A stretch of 64,000 nucleotides of DNA from CAYRVX01 sp964427875 (lineage in GTDB: Bacteria > Planctomycetota > Phycisphaerae > SM23-33). Shown piece by piece: positions 7,450 to 16,312 of the stretch. The position numbers and the translations under genes were made by a program. How positions within the stretch are numbered: position 1 is the stretch's first letter; the number at the start of each line of letters is the position of its first letter. The notes under the pieces are model-generated. The model made no database searches and was not told the origin of the DNA. It saw only the letters and a list, made by a program, of their open reading frames with translations. The stretch lies in NCBI GenBank assembly GCA_964427875.1, contig CAYRVX010000008.1, positions 44,647 to 108,646 of the forward strand, read 5' to 3'.

Positions 7450-9498
7450 ATGTTTCGAAAGACCGCAGGACTGGTGGTTGCATTGGTGCTGGTAGGCTGG
7501 GTCCTCGGCGGAGCGGCGACGGCTGCGGACAAGGCCGAGCTGGATAAGGCATTCGCCGCCCTGCCCAAGTACGACTGGGGCCAGAGCCGCGACCCGCTGA
7601 ACTCCATCGATAACGCCGTGGTCGAGTCCTACGGCAAGGCTGCGGCGCGAGAGGACCTGGAAAAGCGTCTCGCGGCCGTCCTGAAGGGCGACGCGACGCG
7701 TGCGGCCAAGCAGTACGTCTGCCGGAAGCTCGCCATCATCGGCACGGCCGCTTCCGTCGACGCCCTCGCGCCGCTGCTGACCGACGAGAAGCTCTCGCAC
7801 ATGGGCCGGTACGCCCTGGAGCGCATGGCCTGTCCCGGTGCCGGCAAGGCCCTGCGCGACGCGGTCGGAAAGCTCAGCGGCAAGCTCAAGATCGGCATGA
7901 TCAACTCGGTGGGAGCACGCGGAGACGCCGCCGCCGTCAAGGCCATGATCCCCCTGCTGAAGGACGCCGACAAGCAGGTCGCCGTTGCTGCGGCCGCCGC
8001 GCTGGGACGCATCGGCGCCGCCGAGGCCGCCCCCTGGCTGGCCGACTTCCTCGCCAAGGCGCCCAAGGAGCTCAAGACCGCCGCCGTCGACGCCAACCTC
8101 GACTTCGCCCAGCGCCTGGCCAAGAAGGGCAACACGGCCGAGGCCGGCAAGATCTACGACAGGCTCTACGCCAAGGATCAGCCCGCCCGTGTCCGCCGGG
8201 CCGCACTACAAGGCCTCGCCATGGTCCGCCCGGACCAGACCGCGCCGCTCATCCTCGATGCGCTGAGCTCCGCCGACCCCACCTTCCGTGGCCTGGCCGT
8301 GAGCATGATCAAGGAGATGCCGGGCGCCCAGGCCACCAGGACCTTCGCCGCCGCCCTTGGCAAGCTGCCCGAGGCCGGCCAGGTCGCCCTGCTGGACGCC
8401 CTGGCGGCGCGGAAGGATCCGGCCGCCCGCCCGGCCGTGCTGAAGGCCGCCAAGAGCGCCAGCGCCGCCGTGGCCGCCGCCGCGATCCAAGCGCTGGGCA
8501 TGGTCGGTGGAGCGTCCGACGTGGCCATGCTCGCCAAGGTGGCCGCCAGTGACGGCGGAGAGGCCGGCAATGCCGCACGCGGGAGCCTCGCCCGGCTTCG
8601 GGGCGACGACGTGAACCGGACCATCGTTGCGGCCATCCCCCGCGGCGACGCCAAGACCAAGGTCGTCCTGATCAACGCACTGGCCGCCCGCTCGGCTACG
8701 GAGTGTGCCCCGACCGTGACGAGGTGCGCCAACGACCCCGACGCAAACGTCAGCCGGGCCGCCATCGAGGCGATCGGAGCGCTGGGCGATGAGAAACAGA
8801 TTCGCCCTCTCATCGCGATGCTGAAGGCCGGCAAGGACGCCGGAAGCGTCGACAAGGCGCTGTCGGCGATTTGCAGCCGCGTCAAGGAGAAGGCCGCTGC
8901 GGACGTCATCGCCGGGATTCGGGGCGCCGACGCCGGCGCGCAGGTGGTCCTGTACAACGCCCTCGGCCGCTGCGGCGGGCAGAAGGCCCTGGACGCCATC
9001 CTGGCCGGCACGAAGAGCTCGGACGCCAAGGCCGCCGACGGCGCGATCCGCGTGCTGTGCAACTGGCCCGACAAGGCCGCAATCGACCCCCTGCTCGCCC
9101 TCGCCGGCAGCACGCAGAACCAGACACATCAGGTGCTCGCCGTCCGCGGCGTCGTGCGCCTGGCACGCCTGCGCGACACGCCGGGCAACGTCAGGTGGAA
9201 AGCCCTCAGCAAGGCGATGGACCTCGCCAAGAAGGCCGGCGAGAAGAAGCAGGTCCTCGGGGCCCTGCGCGACGTGCAGACCATCGAGGCCCTGCGGCTC
9301 GTGTCGATGTACGTCGGCGACAAGGCACTGGCCGACGAGGCCGGCGCCGCCGCCGTCCGGATCGCCGACAGGGTCTGGAACAAAGACAAGGACCTTGCCC
9401 GGAAAACGATGCTCGCCGTGATCGAGAACGTCCGGAGCAAGCGGACGAAAAACGACGCCCAGAAGGTCCTCAAAAAGATCGGCCCGAAGCCCAGATAG
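7450..9498 (+). CDS. Secreted HEAT-repeat protein
   Basis: 682 residues. The start at 7450 is preferred over upstream in-frame ATGs because AAGGAG lies just before it and a clean Sec signal peptide (KTAGLVVALVLVGWVLGGAATA) then begins at residue 4. The rest is a long array of about 30-residue helical pairs of HEAT/PBS-lyase type, seen in segments such as DAAAVKAMIPLLKDADKQVAV and KQIRPLIAMLKAGKDAG, rich in Ala, Lys and Asp. No catalytic motif is visible. Such solenoids act as binding scaffolds, here probably in the periplasm. A hairpin plus T-rich tail at 9531-9569 ends the unit. The ligand is unknown. Confidence 0.85.
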   Translation: MFRKTAGLVVALVLVGWVLGGAATAADKAELDKAFAALPKYDWGQSRDPLNSIDNAVVESYGKAAAREDLEKRLAAVLKGDATRAAKQYVCRKLAIIGTAASVDALAPLLTDEKLSHMGRYALERMACPGAGKALRDAVGKLSGKLKIGMINSVGARGDAAAVKAMIPLLKDADKQVAVAAAAALGRIGAAEAAPWLADFLAKAPKELKTAAVDANLDFAQRLAKKGNTAEAGKIYDRLYAKDQPARVRRAALQGLAMVRPDQTAPLILDALSSADPTFRGLAVSMIKEMPGAQATRTFAAALGKLPEAGQVALLDALAARKDPAARPAVLKAAKSASAAVAAAAIQALGMVGGASDVAMLAKVAASDGGEAGNAARGSLARLRGDDVNRTIVAAIPRGDAKTKVVLINALAARSATECAPTVTRCANDPDANVSRAAIEAIGALGDEKQIRPLIAMLKAGKDAGSVDKALSAICSRVKEKAAADVIAGIRGADAGAQVVLYNALGRCGGQKALDAILAGTKSSDAKAADGAIRVLCNWPDKAAIDPLLALAGSTQNQTHQVLAVRGVVRLARLRDTPGNVRWKALSKAMDLAKKAGEKKQVLGALRDVQTIEALRLVSMYVGDKALADEAGAAAVRIADRVWNKDKDLARKTMLAVIENVRSKRTKNDAQKVLKKIGPKPR

Positions 9499-9530
9499 GC
9501 CAAGGCTGACATTTTCGCAGCAGGCAATCG

Positions 9531-9569
9531 GTGGCCGGCAGGGCAACACCCCGCCGGCCACTTGCTTTT
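9531..9569 (+). terminator. Rho-independent terminator after HEAT-repeat gene
   Basis: A 9-bp perfect stem, GTGGCCGGC at 9531-9539 paired with GCCGGCCAC at 9553-9561, extended by GGG/CCC across a bulged A, is followed at once by TTGCTTTT. It begins 33 nt after the stop codon and is the best terminator-like structure in the window. Confidence 0.7.
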
Positions 9570-9712
9570 CCGTAACGGCACAGCGGCGCTTCTCTGCGCA
9601 CGATCGCACGCGGGGGGTATTCGGCAAGAGAAGGGACACCGCAGAGAGTAACGCCGTCCGGCACATCCGGTCGACTTGCCGGCGGGTCCTGATGCCCGCG
9701 GGAGGCACAAGG

Positions 9713-10399
9713 ATGAAACGATGGGGCGTGCTCGTCGTCGCGCTGTACGGGACGATTCTCGCGGTCCTGGCCGGGCCGCTCGTCCTCGCCGCGTTCGTGC
9801 CCGACACCTTCGGCCTCGAGATCATGAAGATGCAGGCCACGGTCGACCCGCAGCTCTGGCCGATCTGGGCCTGGGTCGGCGTGATGATGCTGGCCGAGGC
9901 GCTCCTGCTCGTGGTGCCCGTGCGGGCCGCTTCCGGCCGGCCCGTGCGGAAGCGACACGTCTTCTCGACCGTCTTCGCCAGCCTCTTCGCCATGCTGGTC
10001 ATGGTCTCCGGGATGGTGGCCGCGGCCATCGAGCATCTCGAGAACACGCCCAAGGCAGAGGGCCCCCTGCCGATCGTCATCTTCTCGGCCGTGGGGATGG
10101 TGTGGCTGCTGTGGTCGGTCCTGTTCGGCTTCTACGGGGGGCGCGGCAAGCCGAAGACACTGATGTCCCGCGTGGTGAGGGTCCTTCTGGCCGGCAGCAT
10201 CCTCGAGCTGCTGATCGCCGTGCCGACGCACATCATCGCCCGCTGGCGGAACTACTGCTGTGCCGGCTTCATGACGTTCTGGGGCCTGGTGACGGGCGTC
10301 TCCGTCCTGTTTTTCGCCTTCGGTCCCGGCATGTTCATCCTCTTCGTCCGCCGCTTTCGCTCCGTCACGCCGCCCGTCCAGGGCATGCGGGATCGCTGA
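9713..10399 (+). CDS. Six-helix integral membrane protein, unknown function
   Basis: 228 residues from the ATG at 9713, which has GGGAGG 7 nt upstream; an in-frame ATG at 9692 lacks a site. Six hydrophobic segments are apparent (approximately residues 3-26, 45-65, 80-100, 115-137, 150-170, 180-205), with positively charged loops such as RPVRKRHV and the C-terminal RRFRSV. A cysteine pair (NYCC) lies before the last helix. No transport or enzyme motif is recognised. It stands alone between the HEAT-repeat terminator and a convergent minus-strand operon. Confidence 0.75.
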   Translation: MKRWGVLVVALYGTILAVLAGPLVLAAFVPDTFGLEIMKMQATVDPQLWPIWAWVGVMMLAEALLLVVPVRAASGRPVRKRHVFSTVFASLFAMLVMVSGMVAAAIEHLENTPKAEGPLPIVIFSAVGMVWLLWSVLFGFYGGRGKPKTLMSRVVRVLLAGSILELLIAVPTHIIARWRNYCCAGFMTFWGLVTGVSVLFFAFGPGMFILFVRRFRSVTPPVQGMRDR

Positions 10400-10460
10400 C
10401 CGTCGGCATCCGGCTGCCCCGGGCGGGGGAGCGGCGCGGGTCCGGCTTCCGCGGGTCGGA

Positions 10461-12776
10461 CTACCTGGTTTTCTCCATGGCCGCCTGTAGCTCGGCGCAG
10501 CTTGCGAAGCCCTGCCCGGGCCCATCCCCGCAGGCGGGCGTGCCGATCACGCGGATGCCCACGACCTTGACCGGCTCGAAGCGGAGGAGGAACTTCCGGC
10601 CGTCGCGAAGCTTCTTGGCGTCCGTGGCGGTGGTGGCGGGGTAGGTATCGATGGTGGCCAGCTCTTCCCACTCGCTCTTTGGCGTGCGCTTGATCTGGAT
10701 TCGCGGCTTGCCTTTTGAGGCGTCCCACCAGCCGCCGTCGTGGTAGCACCGGCCGTGGGCGTAGGTCACCGCGTTGATCGTCACCGGCGTGTGGCGCTCG
10801 ACGGCAAACCAGTCCTCCTCGCGCTTCCGGCGGTCAAACGTCACCCGCCAGGTGGACGTGTCGCCGTCGGCGATGCTGCCCGGCACGTTGCCCTTGCGCG
10901 AGAAGCTCTCCTTGGCGAAGAGGAACGGCGAGGCCGAGACGCTCTTCAGCCGCTCCGGCGCCGGCAGCCAGACGGCGTAATGGGAGCCGTTTCGTCCGGC
11001 CTCGGCAAAGCTCGTGAGCCGAATGGGGACCTCCCTGAAGCCGATTGCGTCTTCTTTCACGACGGGCGTCAGGCCGCGGGCGGCGAAGAGGTGTGGCGCG
11101 GCGCCCTTCCCGTCGATGGCTGCGCGGGTCAGCTTCACCGTGCCGTCGCCGGCGGCGATGGGCGAAACCATCGAAAAAGACAGCCCCGGGTTGTGCTCCA
11201 CGTCGAAGGCCAGAACGAGCGGGCCGCGCTGCACGGCCACCATGCCCTCGTTGGTGTGGGTGCCCTTTACGAGCAGGGCGGGCATGTCCAGTTCGAGCGT
11301 CACGCGGTCGCCGGCCTTCCACTGACGCGACAATTCGTGGTATCGCCCGCGGCACGCCTCCTCATCCGTCGCCTTTCCGTTGAGCGCGATCCGGTAGCGC
11401 TTGCACCAGGCGGGGATGCGGAGCATCACGTCGAAGCGGGCGGGCCTTGCGGGCTCAACGCTCAGCTCGACCTTGCCGTCCAGCGGATACTGCGTGCGCT
11501 GCGTGATCTTCACCTTCGTTCCGGCGAGCTGGGCTTCGAGCGTCGAGGGTTCGTAGAAGTTCACCATGACGGCCTCGGGCGCGAGCGTGCAGGCGAAGGT
11601 GGTGATCAGCGCGATGCCTCTCGGCCCGCTGGACGTGCAGCAGCTCGTGCCGGCGCCGTAGGGCTTCCTGCCTCGCAGCGGGGTGAAATAGCACAGCGCT
11701 TCGCCGCTGGGCTTCTGGGCGGCCAGCAGGTGGTTGTAGACGACGCGCTCCAGCGTATCGGCGTACCTGGACTCGCCGGTGATGCGAAGCAGTTGGATGC
11801 ACAGTTGGATCCATGTCACCTGGGCGCAGTTCTCGCTGACGCGGCCGGTGTTGGGCAGGAAGTGAGGCTCCTGGAAGTGCTCGCCGAGGCTCGTGCCGCC
11901 GGTGATGTACATCTGGTTCTCGACGATGTCATCGTGGGCATAGACGGGGGGCTTCAGGCAGGTCTCGTCGCCGGTGGCACGATACAGCTCACACAAGCCA
12001 ACCAGGTTGGACATCATCTCGTAGGCCTTTCGGTTGGCCGTCCTGGCGACGCTCCTCGTCCTGGTGAGCGTGCGGATGATCTTCGGTCCGTGCGCCTGGT
12101 CGTAGGATCGCGTGATGTACCTGGCCAGCTCGAGATGCCGCCCCTCGCCGCTGGCACGATAAAGCAGCATCAGCGGCTCCAGAACGCTCGTCGCGGCCAT
12201 GCCCACGTGCGTCCCGGAGCGGATGATGTCGCGCTTGCCATCGCCGAAGGTGGCCGCCAGCAAGTCGCCGATCCTGCCCGCCGCCGCGAGGGCCGCCTGA
12301 TCGTCGGTGTACTCGTAGTAGGTCATCAGCCCCATGAGGTTGTACTTGTGGGTCCAGACGTCCCACCCGCCCCAGCGGTTCTTCCTGGCGTAGGTGCCCA
12401 GGTAGCCGTCGGCGGCCTGGCAGGAGATCAGCGTCTTGACGGCCTCGTCCATGCGTTTTCGCAGGGCGGGGTCCTTGCAGTGGTCCCAGCAGATGGCCGC
12501 GGCGTGCAGCCACTTGCCGATGTGCTCGCCGCTCCAGCCGCCTCGCTCGGCGGGGTCGCGAAACGGCTTGAGACGCTGCTCCAGGTTGACCGTCATCAGG
12601 CGGTTCTTCCAGTTGGCGGTGATCCGTCGGCCCAGCCAGCCGGTGAGTCTCAGTTGCCCCGGCCGGACAGGGCGGGCCTTGTCCGGGACCTTCCCCGACG
12701 TCATCGGGCGCGCGTGGGCGGCCGCTGACGCCAGGAGCAGGCCGATCGTACAGGCGGCGAGCATCGTGCGGTTCAT
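10461..12776 (-). CDS. GH127 beta-L-arabinofuranosidase-like glycoside hydrolase with C-terminal discoidin-like domain
   Basis: 771 residues with a Sec signal peptide (TMLAACTIGLLLASAAAHA). The catalytic region fits GH127 (DUF1680): the zinc-thiolate site known from bifidobacterial HypBA1 is matched by Glu315 and Cys317 in SENCAQ and by the pair Cys379-Cys380 in GTSCCTSSG. Glu299 occupies the acid/base position at the same spacing before Glu315 as in HypBA1. The extra C-terminal domain (about 600-771, SIADGDTSTWRV and later VVGIRVIG) resembles an F5/8 type C (discoidin) sugar-binding fold. The protein should release beta-L-arabinofuranose or a related sugar from exported glycans. It lies downstream of a Gfo/Idh gene and a sulfatase on the same strand, a plausible catabolic operon. 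Confidence 0.88.
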   Translation of the reverse strand: MNRTMLAACTIGLLLASAAAHARPMTSGKVPDKARPVRPGQLRLTGWLGRRITANWKNRLMTVNLEQRLKPFRDPAERGGWSGEHIGKWLHAAAICWDHCKDPALRKRMDEAVKTLISCQAADGYLGTYARKNRWGGWDVWTHKYNLMGLMTYYEYTDDQAALAAAGRIGDLLAATFGDGKRDIIRSGTHVGMAATSVLEPLMLLYRASGEGRHLELARYITRSYDQAHGPKIIRTLTRTRSVARTANRKAYEMMSNLVGLCELYRATGDETCLKPPVYAHDDIVENQMYITGGTSLGEHFQEPHFLPNTGRVSENCAQVTWIQLCIQLLRITGESRYADTLERVVYNHLLAAQKPSGEALCYFTPLRGRKPYGAGTSCCTSSGPRGIALITTFACTLAPEAVMVNFYEPSTLEAQLAGTKVKITQRTQYPLDGKVELSVEPARPARFDVMLRIPAWCKRYRIALNGKATDEEACRGRYHELSRQWKAGDRVTLELDMPALLVKGTHTNEGMVAVQRGPLVLAFDVEHNPGLSFSMVSPIAAGDGTVKLTRAAIDGKGAAPHLFAARGLTPVVKEDAIGFREVPIRLTSFAEAGRNGSHYAVWLPAPERLKSVSASPFLFAKESFSRKGNVPGSIADGDTSTWRVTFDRRKREEDWFAVERHTPVTINAVTYAHGRCYHDGGWWDASKGKPRIQIKRTPKSEWEELATIDTYPATTATDAKKLRDGRKFLLRFEPVKVVGIRVIGTPACGDGPGQGFASCAELQAAMEKTR

Positions 12777-12868
12777 CGTGCTGCCCTCATTGACATACCC
12801 ACGGAAACTGCGAACGGTGAGCGACTATATCACGAGCGGGCCCTTGCGCACAGATCACCGGCGCGCAA

Positions 12869-12905
12869 CACAACCGATCGCACCTGGGGGCCGCGATCGG
12901 TTGTG
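12869..12905 (-). terminator. Perfect 13-bp hairpin between Gfo/Idh and GH127 genes
   Basis: CACAACCGATCGC at 12869-12881 is exactly complementary to GCGATCGGTTGTG at 12893-12905, with an 11-nt loop. It starts about 50 nt after the Gfo/Idh stop and about 90 nt before the GH127 start. There is no T-run, so it may attenuate or stabilise mRNA between the genes instead of fully terminating. Confidence 0.45.
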
Positions 12906-12956
12906 CTCCCCTGCCCGACGAGCCCCCGCCTTGGCGGCGGCCGAGCTCCGGCGCGG

Positions 12957-14333
12957 TCAGACGAGCTTCGTCTTGCCGGGCATCGGCACGGGCGGGAAGA
13001 TGCCCGGTCCGGGCTTGAGGTTCTTCTCCACCTCCGCCGGCAGCAAGTCGCGCTTGGAGGAGTCCAGGAGCCACTTCCAGGAGAACTCGCGGCCGGTGTA
13101 AGCGCTCATGCCGCACCCGACGGCGGTGAGCGTGCTCTCGGCGATCCGCTTGCCCTCGTTGACGGGCTTGCCTTCCTTCAGCGTGCGGATGAGGATGGCG
13201 TGCTCTTCCGTCCGCCCGTTCGTTCCGCCGCCCGGGAATTTCCAGATCACCTTGTTCTTGCCGTCGTCGCCTTTCTCGTGGGACCAGATCGTGCCGTGGC
13301 AGTCGCTGAACCCCTTGGTGCCGACGATTCGCTCGTTGACGCGGGAGGTACCCCTGGGGGCGTGTCGCCCCATGCTCTGGACGCGGGCGCCGTTGGGATA
13401 CTCCAGCTCCGTGCCGATGTGGCAGTAGATGTTCCCGCGGTAGATCTCGGTCTTCTTGTCGTCGCCGTTGAGCTTCATGCTGGCATCGCGGGCCTGCTTT
13501 TCGTAGTCGCGCGTCTGTCGCCCGCCCATGCCCAGGAACCTTGCCGGCGGGCCCTGGAAGCACCAGTTGATGATGTCGATGTTGTGGACGTGCTGCTCGC
13601 AGACCTGGTCGCCGCTGAGCCAGATCCAGTGGTACCAGTTGTGGCACTGCCACTCCAGCTCGCTCATGCCCTCGCTCGGCCCGCGATACCAGATCCCCCC
13701 GCCCATCCAGTAGCACTGTCCGCTGACGAGCTCGCCGATGGCGCCCTCGTGGATCTTGGCGATGGTGGCCTTGTAGTTGCCGGAATGCCGGCGCTGCGTG
13801 CCGCACGTGATGCCCAGCCCCTTCTCCGTCGCCATCTTGGCCGATTCAATCACCGACCGGCACCCCGCGGGGTCCACGGCGACGGGCTTCTCCATGAAGA
13901 CGCTCTTGCCGCCCTCGATCGCCGCACGCAGGTGGTACGGGCGAAAGGCCGGCGGCGTGGCCATCAACACGAGGTCCAGATCGCACGCACACAGCTTCCT
14001 GTAGGCGTCGAAGCCCCAGAAGACCTGATCCTTCTTGATCTGGCAGCGGTCCTTGAGCTTCTTCCTGAAGTTCTCCGCGGCGCCCGTGGCCTTGCTCTCG
14101 AACGCGTCGGCAACGGCCATGACCGTCACGGCGGGGTCCGCGCGCATGCAGTCCCCGACCGCTCCTCTGCCTCGCCCGCCGCAGCCGATCAGCCCGACCT
14201 TGATGCGGCCGGACCCCTGCGCGTAGGCGGAAGGAAGCCGCAGGCTGGAGGCCATCACGGCCCCGGCCGCCGACGTCTTCAGGAAACCCCGACGCGTCAG
14301 TTTACTGCTCCTTTTGCTCTCAGCTTTTTCCAT
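12957..14333 (-). CDS. Tat-exported Gfo/Idh/MocA oxidoreductase
   Basis: 458 residues. AAGGAAAGG precedes the start ATG. Twin-arginine motif TRRGFLKT (13-20) and an Ala-X-Ala cleavage site (SAYAQG) define the signal. The Rossmann motif is GLIGCGGRGRG and the EKP motif is at 148-150. The C-terminal part contains a Trp/His-rich stretch, CHNWYHWIWLSGDQVCEQHVH split around residues 215-235, then DIINW, typical of the planctomycete exported subgroup. It sits between a sulfatase upstream and a GH127 enzyme downstream, so its substrate is probably a sugar freed by that pair. The exact reaction is not evident. Confidence 0.9.
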   Translation of the reverse strand: MEKAESKRSSKLTRRGFLKTSAAGAVMASSLRLPSAYAQGSGRIKVGLIGCGGRGRGAVGDCMRADPAVTVMAVADAFESKATGAAENFRKKLKDRCQIKKDQVFWGFDAYRKLCACDLDLVLMATPPAFRPYHLRAAIEGGKSVFMEKPVAVDPAGCRSVIESAKMATEKGLGITCGTQRRHSGNYKATIAKIHEGAIGELVSGQCYWMGGGIWYRGPSEGMSELEWQCHNWYHWIWLSGDQVCEQHVHNIDIINWCFQGPPARFLGMGGRQTRDYEKQARDASMKLNGDDKKTEIYRGNIYCHIGTELEYPNGARVQSMGRHAPRGTSRVNERIVGTKGFSDCHGTIWSHEKGDDGKNKVIWKFPGGGTNGRTEEHAILIRTLKEGKPVNEGKRIAESTLTAVGCGMSAYTGREFSWKWLLDSSKRDLLPAEVEKNLKPGPGIFPPVPMPGKTKLV

Positions 14334-14562
14334 GGCCCATACCTTTCCTTATGAGTGACTTCTCGTTTTCTCCTAACGAACGCAGCCCCGGACCTGGATA
14401 CCTTCTCCGAACAGGTTCACGGAACGCGTAATGTAACCCGACGCGCCCGCGAAAACCAGGAATATTCCCCCGGCGCCCGGGCCGGCTTCGTCTGTCCGCC
14501 TCGGCCGGGCGGATGCTCGTCCGCCACACGATTCTGCTCCCGCGGCTTCCGCCGTGCGCGAT

Positions 14563-16107
14563 TCAGTGCACGCCGAGCTGGTACAGGCTGCGGGGCGTAT
14601 GCGGGTGGTCCTGGAGGATGACCGCGTCGAGCAGGCAGTCGCGCAGGCCGGCGCGGACGGCCGCGAACTCCTCCTCGCGGGCGACGTTCGTCGTCTCGTC
14701 GGGATCGTCGGCCAGGCAGAACAACTGCTCGCCCCCGCCGGCTGGATAGTACGTGTACCGCCAGTTGCGCCCGCGGATCGTGCGGGCCCACTCGGCGGGG
14801 CTGTTCGTGCGCAGGTTGTTGTAGCTCTCGACGTAGACGGAATCCCGCCACTGCCCCGGCGTCTGGCCCGCAGCCAGGGACAGGAGCGATCTGCCCGGAA
14901 GGGCGGTCGGCTCGGTCTTCTGGAACACGCCGCCCACGGGCAGCGTCGGCTCGCGCAGGTGGGCCATCTCGAGCACGGTCGGCATGATGTCCTCCAGTTG
15001 CACGAACGCCTCGCACGTCAGGCCGGCCTTGACGCCCGGGCCGGCCATCATCAGCGGAACGCGGATGGACGCGTCGTAGTGCCTCTCGCCCTTGCCCGTG
15101 AAGCCGTGGTCCAGCAGCAGCTCGCCATGGTCGGAGAGGAATAAGAGGTACGTGTTGTCCCACCGGGCGGTCTCCTTCAGCGCCTCGACGACGAGCCCGA
15201 GCTGGCGGTCCAGGTGCGCGACGTCGGCGAAGTAGAACTTGCGGTACAGGCGCCAGTCGTCGGGGATGCTCGTTCGGACGCCTTCGCTGCGGGCGAAGCA
15301 CTTCGGCTGCCGCGGGTCCTCGACCCACTCCGGACCGATCGGCCGGGGGATCCTGCTCTCGTCAACCAGGTCCATGTACTCCGCCGGCGGGCAGAACGGG
15401 CTGTGAGGCTGCACGTAGCTGATGTGCGCGTGCAGCGGCCGGTCAGCGTCGGCGCCGCGGATGAAGTCGATCGCGCGGCGCGTGATCCAGGCCGTCTGCG
15501 AGACCTCCTCGGGAAACGGCAGCGTGTAGTTCCCGTGGGCGCGATCGCCGACCTTCATCCGCTTTCGGATCTCCTTGATGCGCGCCCGCAGGTCCTCCGT
15601 GTCCGGGCCGTAGGCCATCAGCTCGGGAATCTCCGTGCTCCAGCAGCAGCTCAGCGCCGCCTCGAAATGCTCGCCGTGGGCGGCGCGGACCCAGTCGATC
15701 CACTCCCCCATGCGGGGGTCCTCGGTATTGTGGACCACGTCGAAGCCGTAGACGCGGTAGTCCGGGTGCACACCGTGATAGTGGCTCCGCAGGTGCACCT
15801 TGCCGAACGCCCCGGTCTGCCAGCCGGACAGTTGCAGCGCCCGCATGAACGTCATAATGCCCGGGTTCAGCTCGTAGCCGTTCTGGAGCACGCCGTGGCC
15901 GCGCGTCGTCAGCCCCGTCGCCAGCGTCGCACGCGCGGGACAGCACAGCGGGTTGCTGGTGAACGCGTTGACGAACGTCGCGCCGATCCCGCGCAGGCGG
16001 TCGATGCTCGGAGTCGGGATGACACCCGCGCATTGGCCTTCCAGCCACTTCGCGGAGAGCTGATCGACCATGAAGAAGACGATGCTGGGCCTGTCCTGAG
16101 TCGCCAT
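14563..16107 (-). CDS. Sulfatase (formylglycine-dependent, arylsulfatase family)
   Basis: 514 residues from the ATG at 16107, which has AAAAGGA upstream; an in-frame ATG at 16176 would add 23 unconserved residues. The sulfatase signature is CCPARATLATG with Cys55 as the residue converted to formylglycine (C-x-P-x-R, 55-59). Metal-site residues fit VDQ near the N-terminus and LSDHGELLLDHG further on. No signal peptide is seen, so the enzyme may be cytoplasmic or exported without a classical leader. It should remove sulfate esters from glycans. It is first in a minus-strand run with a Tat Gfo/Idh protein and a GH127 enzyme. No formylglycine-generating or anaerobic maturase gene is nearby. Confidence 0.9.
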   Translation of the reverse strand: MATQDRPSIVFFMVDQLSAKWLEGQCAGVIPTPSIDRLRGIGATFVNAFTSNPLCCPARATLATGLTTRGHGVLQNGYELNPGIMTFMRALQLSGWQTGAFGKVHLRSHYHGVHPDYRVYGFDVVHNTEDPRMGEWIDWVRAAHGEHFEAALSCCWSTEIPELMAYGPDTEDLRARIKEIRKRMKVGDRAHGNYTLPFPEEVSQTAWITRRAIDFIRGADADRPLHAHISYVQPHSPFCPPAEYMDLVDESRIPRPIGPEWVEDPRQPKCFARSEGVRTSIPDDWRLYRKFYFADVAHLDRQLGLVVEALKETARWDNTYLLFLSDHGELLLDHGFTGKGERHYDASIRVPLMMAGPGVKAGLTCEAFVQLEDIMPTVLEMAHLREPTLPVGGVFQKTEPTALPGRSLLSLAAGQTPGQWRDSVYVESYNNLRTNSPAEWARTIRGRNWRYTYYPAGGGEQLFCLADDPDETTNVAREEEFAAVRAGLRDCLLDAVILQDHPHTPRSLYQLGVH

Positions 16108-16312
16108 GGCCGTTCCTTTTCCTCTGCACTGCCCCTGATAAACACACCGCCCGGCCGATGCAAGCTTCGAGTCCACGGCGAAGCGGCGCCGGCTGCCGCG
16201 CCCGTGCGAGACTCCCGGAAAATGTGAACTTCTTCCCCGCGGCGGCGTCTAAGCCCGCGTATTGCGTTCAGTGCATTTGAACTCCGACGGGACTGATGAA
16301 AGGAGACCCGTG

